A stretch of DNA of 13,549 bases from Hyphochytrium catenoides (GCA_900088475.1 FLMG01002891.1:1-13549), one strand, 5' to 3'. Shown: positions 1 to 9,255, numbered from the stretch's first letter. The notes: generated by a model from the letters alone, not told the origin. Program-made: numbers and translations.

Positions 1-25
1 TGATTTTCCAATTGCTTCGCTGCAG

Positions 26-1126
26 GCGAGTGAGCGCGGAGCTAGGAAGAGATCTGCATAATGTCCGGGATAGACAGAGAGTCATGGAAGAGATGGAGAG
101 TCGCGTTGCCCGCTTGCAGAAGGCTCTGCACGGGCTCCAGCTTGGGAAGGAAGAGAGTGAGAAAGAGTTATATAGCGGGAGACGGTCAACAAGCAGAGGT
201 GGAAAGAGAGAGAGACCAAGCGGTGGCCTCGACTACTCTGCTCTCTCCTCTAAGAAGGTGATAGAGCTGGATCTGAAAGATCTTCAGCGACAAATGGAGG
301 GACAGAGCTGTCCAAACTGCGGTGCTTCGTATCCTCCGAGCCTGATAGAGACACATCGCTTGCATTGTTTGACCAATAGGAACATACAGCCTTCTTTGCT
401 CTCTCTCTCTTCTCCTTCTCGTCCGTCCTCCAGAGCTAGTCGCACACGGCGGACACCGCGAGTTCGAACTGGAGTTTCTTCGAAGGCTCGTCCAGCCTCT
501 TCATCGTCTATCGCTTCTGGTGGGGAGAGTAGAGGAGGAGGAGTTATTGCGGAGACGACGGAGGAGCAGGCAGACGATGGAGAGAGAGAAGAGAAGCAGC
601 GTATGGATGCAGTGTCTTCAGCATCGTCTGCTCCGGACCTCTCCGCCTCACAGAATAATAGCATCACTCTATCAGATCCAGAGACAGAGGAAGTGGATGC
701 AATGAGAGATGACTCTCCTCTGCCGAACTCCCACTATCGAGAGCTCCTCGCCCAACTGAAGGCAGAAGAAGCACGACCAGGCACCGCGGCCTCTTCTGCC
801 AGCGCCTTCAGTCTCCTGTCCGCCTCAGCCGTGCTCCGACCTCCGAATCCTCCTACAGACCTGCAGGTAGTCGCCGTCACCAGCTGTTCGGTCTCGCTCA
901 GATGGAAGCCGCCTATCCTGGACGGCGGCGATGAGATATTTGACTATGTCATCACCTACTCCAAAGCTTCCGTGCAGCGGGTCGGGAAGCAGGTAGGCAC
1001 AGAGCAACCTGCTGGCCACTTTGGTCTCCTCTGTCTTTCCCGTCCTCACTGTTAAGATGGTCGCTTTGGGACGCTGAGAGCGCGCGGCCTTCATTCTCGT
1101 TTTCTAATAAGCACCCAAGAGAGGGG

Positions 1127-1159
<33 letters not shown>

Positions 1160-4100
1160 GTGCGGCGTGGGAGAGAGAGGGGAGATGGGAGAGAGAGAGA
1201 GAGATATCTGGCTTTATTAGGTGTTCTCGTTGGCACGGTTCTTGCTTGCGTACTTATTACCGCCAATAATCTCTTTCCCGATTCCCTTCTCTCGCACATT
1301 GTCATTGCTCTGTCTCTCCTACTATCTTGATCTCACTCTGCTCCTTTCTCTTTCCTCCTTCCGCCCCTCTCTCTCTCGATGTTCTGTTCTATTTGTCTCC
1401 ACTGCACTTCCTTTCCTTATCCAACATCTCTGGCTGTCAGGTGACACGTACGTTCTCGGAGGCTCGAGAAGAGGCGACCTCAAGGTGGATGCTGGTGGAT
1501 CCCGTTCATCACATGGGAGCAGTGCTCTTCGGCCTGCAGGCGGGCGCAGAGTATGGGCAGATCTCAGTCACCGCCAGAAACAGTCAGGGAACAAGCGGGA
1601 AAAGCAATGTCGTGTCCCAAGTGAAGCTCCAGCGTATGGGAAACCAGCCTTCTTCCTGTCTCTTTCTCTCTCATCCTCCTTTCTCGTTTCCCTCTCGTCG
1701 ATGCGTATAATCATTCCCTCTCGCCTACCATTCTCTCTCGTTCTCTGTCTCGTTCTGCCTCCTTCGCTCTCTCTCTGTGTCGCTAAGCCCGCTCATGCTG
1801 CTCTCCCTCTCCCTCTCTCTTTCTTCCGACTCTCGCAAAGTACTAGCCTATGCTTTCCGCTTTCTTGTCCTCTGTCTCCCGGGTTCTTTCGCTTGCTGGC
1901 CTTCCCACCAACCTTCAGCTGGTGACAGAGTCTCTCTAGCTCCTGTGCCGCCCTCTTCGCCTCAATTTCTCAGGCAGGAGGACATAGGTCCCGACTTCAT
2001 TGACTTCGCCTGGCAAGAGCCCTTCCTCCTCCACGGTTCTGGGATTCAGGAGTATATTCTCAGCTTTGACGCGAAGGAAAGAAGAGATTTTGCTAGCGCG
2101 GGAGCGAAGAGCTTCATGGAGGGCTCAGCTCTGTGTTCTAGGGTAGAGGTAACCATAAGCTGGCGCACTTATCTATGAGATGGGCGACTTGATGGTGGCC
2201 GAATCCCTTACCTGAGACTCTCTCTCTCTCTCTGAGACTCTCTCTCTCTCTGAGACTCTCTCTCTCTCTCTGAGACTCTCTCTCTCTCTCTGAGACTCTC
2301 TCTCTCTCTCCTGGTGGACAGGCCTTCTCTCTCTTTCTCTGTCTTGTTTACCTGTCTTTCTTTGTCGCTCCCGTTCTATCTGTCTGACGATTGCTTGATT
2401 CCCAACAGATAAGGACGGGATCCGCCCAGACGAGGTTCAGACTGTCCGATCTCCTGGGAGACTGCACATACACGAACTTCTCTGTGGCAGCCGTGAGCAC
2501 GGCCGGACTACTCTCTCCTCTCAGTAACGTCATTGCGTCTCTCAAAACGAAAGGTATTTCCCAGCTATTGCGCCTCCACTCTTTTCTCATGTTTCCCTCT
2601 GTCTGTTGAGCTTCGTTCTCTTCTGTCTCGCCTCTTTGTTCCCAAAGCACAGGTCGCTGCCTATTTTGGCCGGGTCCCTTCTCTTGACTTTGCCTAATTG
2701 GCGTCGTTGTCTTCTCTGAATCTCTCCTGCTTGTCGGCCGTCCAGGGAAGCCGAGAGATGAGATGCTGATGGAGGAATTGCAGTTCGCCGTCTCCAGCAG
2801 AGAGTCCTTTATTGATTCTGAGGTGTTCAACCACTTTGTCCAGCGCTACCCGCGGCTCGACTTCATCGAGCTGCTCCTGGCAGAGATCCGGTCTCGGTGC
2901 CCTTTCAGGCTGCAAGAAGCCCAGCGAATCGCGGAGGGAACCCCTTCTGCTGCCTGTAAGTTTTTCCTCCACTCCTTCGCGACAGCTCCGTCCTCTTCTT
3001 TTCCTAGCCGGTATTAGCGTCGTTACGTCTCTATCCCAAGATATGCCTTCCTTGGTGGTAACTAGTTCCTGCCCTTAGCAGATGACTGGACAGGCAAGTC
3101 GAGGATCGATCTGACTTCAAGAGAGAGCCAGGAGAGCCATCCATTGCTACGTGGCGGCTCTTCTTACAGCGATGCACGGCATGGAGAACATGAACAGGGA
3201 GAAGAAGATTCAGAGTTTAGGAGATTCCAAGTGCGGCGATCGCAGTTCAGGCACAGGATCCGCGTCTTGAAGCAGCAGATCCGGGACGTTCACTACAATC
3301 TTAGCTGGTGCCAGGGCCGTCAGGAGGAGATATCCAGGCAGATTCGCTTCTCCGAGGAGAGGCTGAGGAAGAATCTAGAGGAGAAAGAGAGAGCAACCAA
3401 GTTTGACGGGGAGTTCATGGTGAGCCCAGTCTCTCTCCATGTCTCTGTTTACCGCTGCGTCCACGCCTCTCCTGTCTCTTTCTTCTCCCCTGCCCATCTT
3501 AGCTCACCTTTGCCTTACTCGCTCTGCCTGTGTCACCATCTCCAGGATTCAGACATCTTTCATGGGCAACTGCAGAGGTTTAACACGAAGGAGCTCGTTG
3601 TTCTGTTAGAGGAAGAGATAGACATAGAAAGACGATACATCTCGAACGCCAAGAAAGAACTGATACAGGTAAAAGCTCAAGCACATAATTCAAGAAAGGC
3701 CGATGATGGCGATCACTGGTTGAGCTGGGGACAGAGAGAAAGGGTTGGGAGGCACAGATAGTGAAGAAAGGAGGCAACGAGACAGAGAGAAAGAGAGAGA
3801 GACAGAGAGAGAGAGAGAGACACACAGAGAGAGAGAAGGAGGAAGTTAGGGAGAGAGGAGAGAAAAGATGGAAGAGAGAGAGAAAGAGGGAAAGAGAGAC
3901 AGACAGAGTGGATAATATGGAGTCAGCGCGCTTCTATCCGTGTCTCTAACCAACGTCGGCTCGATATCTCATAGGTTGAAGACTATCGAGAGTCAGACCT
4001 CCTGGTGCTGGAGAAGAAAGAGGAGGACCTCAGGGAGAGGTACGCCGGTCTAAAGAAACTCCAGAACGAGGAGATGCGGCTGCAGAAGGGCGCGGAGCTC

Positions 4101-7100
4101 TTTCAGAAATCTGCTCAAACCCTTGTTTCATCCTGCTTTGAAGAGTGGAAATCTTTCAGAGAAGAGCGCATGAGACAGCGGAACATCGCGCGTGCGGTTT
4201 TTACGAGGATGATAGACATCAAACGGCTCTCAGCCTGGGCGAAGTGGAAGGGAGTCGTGGCCTCACTCAAAGCAGAAGGAATTCTCTGTCTCGGCGGAGG
4301 TACTACTTGTTTGTTTCTGCAGTCCCGCTAATCTCTTCATGTCCCATGGCTTCTTCTGCTGGCTCATTTTCTTGCTAGGGTTAAAGCCCAGAACCTAAGC
4401 CTTGCAATTGTCTCGCTTTAGAGTTTGATGCTCAAGAGCTGCACAAGCGGTTAGGTGCTAGGGAGTTGACCGGAGTTGGGGCCCTCGCCCTTAGTAGAGA
4501 CACGCTCGTGCGGCAGGATATGGAGCTGAACGTACGAGATCTTCTTGAGGATATAGCCAGCGCCAAGGCAGCACTGTCAGCGTACAGCTCCGCTGTCATT
4601 GTTAAGGCAGAACTGCTTCCAGAGATGCTGAATGACGGGACGACCAAGGAAGAAGTAACTGTAGGAGAAGATGAAGCACCTTTGACCACTGAGAAGAGAC
4701 GCGAAATTAGAAAGGGAGGAGGACTACGGCATGGAAGCCTCTTCAGGGACTGGGTGGAAGGCGACGCACATCTGAATAGCAAGCAGAACATCAGTCGAGC
4801 CATTGAGTGCTTTGACAGGCAACTAAGGTGCTCAAATTCTCCTACTTTCTCCACTATTTCTCTCTCACTTTCTCTCTTAAGCACCTGGAGGAGAGGTCCC
4901 CGGTCCCATTCATCGAGCAGTCTTCTTTCCTCTGTCTCTCGTTCCTCGTGACCTTGATATCATCCTCATCAGAAGAAAGAAGTTCCACCTAACGTTCTAA
5001 GATATCTTCTGCTGCCTGGGCAGGAAACTCAAGGACTTGGAAGAATATAAGAGAGAGACCGTCCAGCTGCACATCCGTCTGGCACGAGCTCTTCAGCTAG
5101 GGAAGAAATACAGCGCCGCGATGGTTCACTTGGAGCGCGCCAAGCACCTCAGCATTACTTCAGGAGATAGCGCGGGCCAGGCAGAGAGCCTGCTGGCACT
5201 TGGGGAGCTTCTCATTGACGTCAGTAGGATATCTAAAGACCTAACACCCTGGTGCTCTTCGACCAATCTATTCATTCTACTTTCAACGCTTACTCTTCGC
5301 CTTAGTCTTGGCTTCTTGCTCTGTTGCCCCCCTCATCATCTCCACCTCCTCATTCCTTTCTGTGCCTGCAGCTTAAGCAGTTCGCCGATGGTGTGAAGCA
5401 GCTGGAATCTGCTCTTTACATCTTTGACGGCCTCAAAGACAACGCAGGGAGAATCCACGCTTGCCGGAGCTTAGCCTCCGCCTATCAGGCACACAACGAC
5501 GTTGCCCTCCAACAGCTCTATGAAAGTAAGGCAAGAGCCTTAGAGCGCGACAGCATTGGCCGCCTCAGCGCAGGTAAGCCCCTCCTGCTTAGCCCAGGAG
5601 AAATGCAGGGATACACTATCAGTGAAAGGCTCATCCTCTCTCTTCCACGTTCCCGTCAATACAGCGACCCGCAAGCTGGAGAGTCTTCAGAAGGAGCTTC
5701 TGACGAGAACCATCGCCGGAAGCTGCTTCAACTCCTTTTGCCTAGAGCGGGCGGCGGTGCCTGTGCCGCACCTTCGCCGTCTTCGGGTCGATAAGCTCAT
5801 CGCCATAGCCAAGGCTCGGAGCAAGATCGACTTTAATGACTCCATTATCGGGATGCATAGAAAGCGTATTGACGAGGCCCAAAACGATCTAGAAAAGGCT
5901 CAGAAATCAGGGAGAAAGTTCATTGAGTCTTCGGCGTTGACAGGCAATGCGAAGCGGTAAGAGAGCCATCCTTTCATCTGAGTATGACAAGAGCTTTGAT
6001 GTGTCCAGCAGAAGGCCGGGCGGCGTTTCTCTCCTCTCACTTCCTCTCGCTTCCTCTGCGTAATCCTGTGACCGCGTTCGATCTCTTCAGGTATCTGGCC
6101 TCAGACTTCAAGCTCAAGATAGAGAAGGAGCTGAAGAGGATTCTGAGCGCAGAGGCAGAGGTGGCTGCAGAGACCAGAGCGATCGAAGGCGAGATCCACA
6201 ACCTGAAAGACGATATCGCAGAGGTAAAGAGTCCTATTATTCCATGTGAATGTAAGCCAAGGAGGCAACTGACCTTCTTCTCCACTAGCTCGAGAAGGAG
6301 TTGGCCCTTAACACTGCGCCGCTAATTCGGAAAGTCCTTCTGAAGACGAACTACCGGCTTGCCGCGCTCAACGCTGTCAATAGGCGGGTCTTTGATGTCC
6401 TCGCGAGAAATGCGGGTGCTGCCACCGGTGCCACGCAAACCGTTGTCGCTACTTTCGGAGCCGTTCTTGGCGTGTATGATCTCTTTTCTGGAGTCTGTCT
6501 GGATCTGAGCGTCTCATCTCTACCTTCGTCTCTGGGTCATACGAAGACGATCACTTGCGTTTTTCAGTATAGAGATAGGGTTATCACTGGGTCTGCAGAC
6601 GAATCTATCAGGCTCTGGAAGCTGAAAAGAGAAGCAGGAGGGGCCTTCGTACTGCAGCTAGAGGAAGGAAAGAGGTCTATTCTCAGCGGTCATGAAGCGG
6701 CTGTCACTGCACTAACATGTGACGATAACGTCATCGTCTCGGGAGATGCGGTCTGTGAGCTTAGGGTATGGTCGGCGATGTCTTTAGAAATTCTGCAGAT
6801 TATCCCTCGCGCTCATTATCGGAGCATCACCGCTATGTATCTCTCAGAGGGTGGAGAGAGCTTAGCTACGGGGAGTGCGGATGGCATCGTCAGATTCTGG
6901 GCGGTAGATGTCAAGCAGCTGCAGAGCCACCATCAAACTCTCAAGGAGAATGAGATCCGAGAGGCACGGGAGGCGAGACTAGCCCGGCGAAAAAGTAAAG
7001 CAAAAGAAGCTTCTAATGGAGCCGCAGCTCGTGAGACTGACGATAAGAGGGATAGGAGCAACGTAAAGTCATCAGAAGAGAATGCCCAGATGGACGGGAA

Positions 7101-8595
7101 GAACGAGGAAACAGACAGCGAGAGAGAAGAATCTGATGAAGAAGACGAAGAAGAAGAGGAGACTGACACTGACGGCTCCGATTCAGAAGAAGAAGAAGGG
7201 GGCGGCTTTCTATCCAGCGCCCTCAAACTGATGTTGCGGACTGAGTCTTCCGCGTCAACTGCGCCGGGTAATGACTCTTCCAGCGTAAACTCTGGAAGCA
7301 CTGTTACCTCTTCCTCGATGTCCTCGTCCGCAGCCGCGGGTAAGCTAAAAGGAGACAGCCCAGAGTTAGGCATCCTCTACGAAGCTCCACCAGATGAGGT
7401 CCACTCCCTCTTCCAGCAGAAGAACATATTAAGCCTGCAGCAAACCTTAGATGCCAAAGCGGCCGTGGCTCCTCCTCCTTCCCCTTCACGACTCCTCAGA
7501 CGCACCCAGTCTAAACAAGACGACGAGGATGAGGAGACTGAGATGGCACCACTGAGTTCAGGCAGTGTGCACTCTAAAGAAGGAACGGCCAAAAAGCTAG
7601 ATAATTACTCGTTGGAAGCAGAGAAGAAAAGAAGCCCTGCTCCGTCGGTGACTGTCCTGGACTTCATGGTCGATGAGCTGGTGTACGGCCGATCGGATGG
7701 ACAAATTGTCATATGGAACCTGGCGATCATGAAGATTCTCAGGCAGATTCCAGCTCACTCTAGCGCTGTCACATGCCTCCAGATGGACTCTTCTCGGGTT
7801 ATCAGCGGCGCTACCGACGGCAGTGTCGTCGTGTCCGACATTACGACCGGTAAGGATGGACACTGACAGCCATCTCTTCCAGGCCCTCTGCTTTGTAGAC
7901 TCACCACTTCGTCCCTTCTACTCTACGGCTGATTGTGCAGGACAAGTGCTGCAGACCATTCGAGCTCACTCCTCCAGGATTCTGGCTCTTCAGTTTGACA
8001 CTTCCTTCCTTATCACCGTTTCCGCTGATGGCGATGTTAGGCAGTGGCTCCTGGCCGGAAAGAAAGAGACCACGCGCCCACGATATCATTTGCTGGGTGA
8101 GTTTCCGCTCCTCTTCCCTTCACCACGTTCGTCCCATCGCTCCAATAACAAAGAATTTGTTGTCAACGACTGCCAGGCACTTCTGAGTCCATCAAGTCTG
8201 TTGCCCGGCTCTATAAGATGAAGCTCTCAGACTTGCTGAAGTTAAACAGTGTCATAGACATCAAGCGAGATATCTACCCAGGGAAGAGGCTCATTGTTGC
8301 CAGAGGAGACGAGGCATCCTTCTGTCTAACGGAAGGAAGCGCATCAACTGTTACTGGCACGTCAGCGTCCGATAGCAATCATCATCATTCAAAAGGGGTC
8401 TCCGCGGCATTAGGACTCCTGCGGATAGAGGAAGAGGCCATCCGTGACATAGAACAAAACAGCGAGAAGCAGCAGAGGAAGCTGCAGAAGCGGTTATTGA
8501 ATCGTCAGCGTGAGGAAGAGGCAGAGTATGAGAGGCAGAAGATGCGTCAAACTTCAGTAGAGGCGGAGGAGGAGGAAGAGAGCGACAAAGAATAG
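26..8595 (+). CDS. Large multidomain scaffold-like protein (C2HC zinc finger, 2x FN3, TPR, WD40, LysM), 5' partial
   Basis: Sixteen exons join in phase: 26-992, 1441-1633, 1919-2148, 2409-2553, 2746-2955, 3082-3419, 3546-3668, 3975-4299, 4422-4827, 5024-5219, 5372-5573, 5665-5956, 6091-6223, 6289-7849, 7941-8096, 8177-8595. All 15 introns are GT-AG and the joined frame is open for 1,964 codons to TAG at 8593. The window's first 25 bases end in a pyrimidine-rich stretch and CAG, so 26 looks like an internal acceptor and the true start lies upstream; an ATG at 84 is a less likely start. Residue numbers here count from base 27. Domains: coiled coil 1-50, C2HC finger 95-114, FN3 about 270-386 and 392-511, coiled coil 600-840, TPR 959-1111, coiled coil 1111-1265, WD40 1299-1826, LysM 1827-1868, charged helix to the end. 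No signal peptide, membrane segment or catalytic motif is visible. A cytoplasmic scaffold role is inferred from the domains; I recognise no named orthologue. Confidence 0.85.
84..368 (+). other. N-terminal coiled coil and C2HC zinc finger (exon 1)
   Basis: The first 50 or so residues are charged and heptad-like. They are followed by a finger with ligands C95, C98, H110 and C114, spaced C-x2-C-x11-H-x3-C, at bases 309-368. The start CPNCG and the spacing match the zf-C2HC type fingers known from ZC2HC1-like proteins, several of them linked to cilia or centrosomes. The finger is followed by about 150 Ser/Arg/Glu-rich residues (bases 369-830) with no fold I can see. The CT-rich stretch at 388-433 inside this exon resembles an intron end, but the frame stays open and no matching donor preserves the finger, so I read it as coding for Ser and Pro. 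Confidence 0.75.
993..1440 (+). other. Intron 1 with a (GA)n tract followed by a (CT)n-rich tract
   Basis: The donor is CAG|GTAGGC and the acceptor is GCTGTCAG. This is the longest intron in the window (448 nt). A purine tract dominated by GA dinucleotides spans 1117-1204, and a pyrimidine tract dominated by CT spans about 1270-1440, densest at 1341-1380. The two are complementary in kind. The splice keeps phase 0 and joins the two halves of FN3-1. Confidence 0.8.
2213..2310 (+). repeat. Minisatellite, five tandem 18-20 bp units, in intron 3
   Basis: Five head-to-tail units each begin TGAGACTC and continue as (TC)n. Unit lengths are 20, 18, 20, 20 and 20 bp, so the only length change is one lost TC dinucleotide in unit 2. 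The array lies in the intron 2149-2408, which interrupts FN3-2, about 100 bp before the acceptor CCCAACAG. It probably arose from a simple (TC)n tract by unit duplication, and its copy number is likely to vary between isolates. Confidence 0.9.
3076..3081 (+). promoter_or_regulatory. Tandem NAGNAG splice acceptor (TAGCAG), intron 5
   Basis: The 3' end of intron 5 holds two AG dinucleotides three bases apart, ending at 3078 and 3081. Both keep the downstream frame. Use of the first gives Ser-Asp before DWTGKS, and use of the second gives a single Tyr. NAGNAG acceptors commonly yield both isoforms in eukaryotes. I chose the second in the model because CAG is the stronger acceptor. Confidence 0.6.
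3763..3908 (+). repeat. (GA)n-rich purine tract in intron 7
   Basis: A nearly pure purine tract built from GAGA, with scattered GACA and AAAG variants, lies in the intron 3669-3974. It is opposite in strand sense to the (CT)n tracts of the other introns. The last 60 bases of the intron are normal sequence with a CTAAC branch-like motif before the acceptor ATAG. Confidence 0.85.
4122..4260 (+). other. Two Sfi1-like Trp repeats in exon 8
   Basis: Within a long charged helix the motif L-x3-C-F-x2-W-K (Trp793, bases 4146-4148) recurs as R-L-x2-W-x2-W-K (Trp826, bases 4245-4247). The two Trp residues are exactly 33 residues apart. In the Sfi1 family, centrin binds helical repeats of about that period with a conserved hydrophobic-x2-Trp-basic core. 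Only two copies are visible, so centrin binding is an inference from pattern and period. Confidence 0.45.
4766..5573 (+). other. TPR-like helical repeats (end of exon 9, exons 10-11)
   Basis: Joining exons 9, 10 and 11 restores TPR signatures of the roughly 40-residue type: HIRLARALQLGKKYSAAMVH, then LLALGELLID spliced to LKQFADGVKQLESALYIF, then ACRSLASAYQAHND. The small-large-aliphatic spacing and the GD/KD turn between repeats fit at least three repeats. The restored LGELLID-LKQFADG junction supports the unusual donor GTCAGT at 5220. TPR arrays bind partner peptides, which again suggests a scaffold. Confidence 0.75.
6424..8096 (+). other. Seven-bladed WD40 propeller with a large disordered insert
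   Basis: I count seven blade-like units. Four come before the insert: VLGVYDLFSG, then GHTKTIT...SIRLWKL, GHEAAVTAL...LRVWSA and AHYRSITAM...VRFWAV. Three come after it: VTVLDFMVDE...IVIWNL, AHSSAVTCL...VVVSDITTG and AHSSRILAL...VRQWLL. Blade 6 continues across intron 7850-7940 through the join DITTG-QVLQTI. Bases about 6925-7640 (239 residues) encode a low-complexity insert between blades 4 and 5: first basic and helical, then runs of Asp and Glu, then Ser-rich. Seven units is the usual complete propeller. Confidence 0.8.
8179..8310 (+). other. LysM domain near the C-terminus
   Basis: The join across intron 8097-8176 gives a Thr-Ser-Glu-Ser-Ile start, then VARLYKMKLSDLLKLNSV, then YPGKRLIV. 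These are the LysM hallmarks: ESI-x-SVA-x-x-Y, a Leu-x2-Leu-x2-x-Asn core, and an I-x-P-G-x-x-L-x-V end. Bacterial and secreted LysM domains bind peptidoglycan or chitin. Intracellular eukaryotic versions also exist, usually of unclear ligand. Nothing here suggests secretion. The next about 95 residues end in a Glu/Arg-rich helix and the stop at 8593. Confidence 0.75.
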
Positions 8596-8687
8596 AAGGT
8601 CAATAGAGACATAGAAGAAGGCTACTAATCGTTTGATCAGTGCGGAGAAAGTGTTGCCCGTAGGATCTTAGATGACACACAGGCGCT

Positions 8688-9255
8688 ATGGTGACCACCG
8701 AAAGAGAGAAGCGTTTCCGTGTTATCGAAGAGCAAGCAACTCGCCAGTCTAACAAGTAGAGATAGAGGGTCCTCTCTTTTAAACCACGTCTATTCGAGAA
8801 GCTCTCCCTGCGTCCATCAGCTATAACTACAGACCTCGTAGCTGTGGAACTGGCGTTGCATTCCAAGCATCCACCGCTCGTGTCTCCGTGCTCTCTCGCC
8901 TCCCTGTCTGTCTCTTTTGTCTTTCTCCTCTTGTTGCCAGTGTCTAGTATGCCCTCTCTTCCTTCTGCCTCTCACACTCTCTCTCTCTCTCTCTCACATC
9001 CGCTGTCTACAGGCACGCGGACGTTGCCTTTGCGGGCTTTCTCCTGTCTCTCCGGTGGACACTGACGGAAGAGTTCCGTCACGGTGCGCTGCTGATGGAG
9101 GCCTGACAGCGACGGTCTACGACGAGTCAGAGCGCGACTGCTGCAGCGCTTGTGGCTGTTGGAAGAGACGGTCAGGCGATGGTGCTGGGCAGCAGGAGAT
9201 GGCCGCGGATGGACAAGGGCGAGCGCCAGGCACATCGGGCGCCGCCATCTCCTAA
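8688..9255 (+). other. Possible unresolved spliced gene or remnant
   Basis: An ATG at 8688 (gctATGg) opens 23 protein-like codons, followed by two stops at 8757 and 8763. The same frame then runs open again to about 8881 with plausible codons (Arg-Val-Leu-Ser-Phe-Lys onward). A CT-rich stretch ending GTCTACAG looks like an intron end, and beyond it two frames are open, one to a TGA at about 9103 and one to 9255. A splice from 8881 into 9012 keeps phase. I recognise no family. It could be a small gene with introns I cannot place, a pseudogene, or chance. Confidence 0.2.

Larger units (their letters stand above)
830..2553 (+). other. Tandem fibronectin type III domains
   Basis: FN3-1 is encoded by the end of exon 1 and by exon 2. 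It shows the Pro-rich entry, the B-strand Trp in SLRWKPP, the C-strand DYVITYS, and the closing LQAGAEYGQISVTARNSQG with the expected Leu, Tyr and Asn-x-x-Gly. FN3-2 is encoded by exons 3 and 4, with FAWQEP, EYILSFD and LLGDCTYTNFSVAAVSTAG. FN3 folds are protein-binding beta sandwiches and are common in both extracellular and cytosolic proteins; the neighbours here argue for cytosolic. Each domain carries an internal phase-0 intron (993-1440, 2149-2408) and is followed by a phase-1 intron. Confidence 0.85.

Noticed and set aside
284-667. Minus-strand open frame of 127 codons
   Set aside because: Antisense shadow of exon 1 covering the zinc finger; no domain and no start context.
1221-1925. 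Long plus-strand open frame of 234 codons
   Set aside because: It runs through the CT-rich introns 1 and 2 in a frame different from the FN3 exons; its Leu/Ser/Pro-rich content comes from CT repeats.
2348-2830. Minus-strand open frame of 160 codons
   Set aside because: It lies antisense to FN3-2 and exon 5 with no family resemblance; the sense strand has well-supported domains.
6933-7373. Minus-strand Ser/Leu-rich open frame of 146 codons
   Set aside because: It is the antisense mirror of the Glu/Asp/Ser codons in the WD40 insert.
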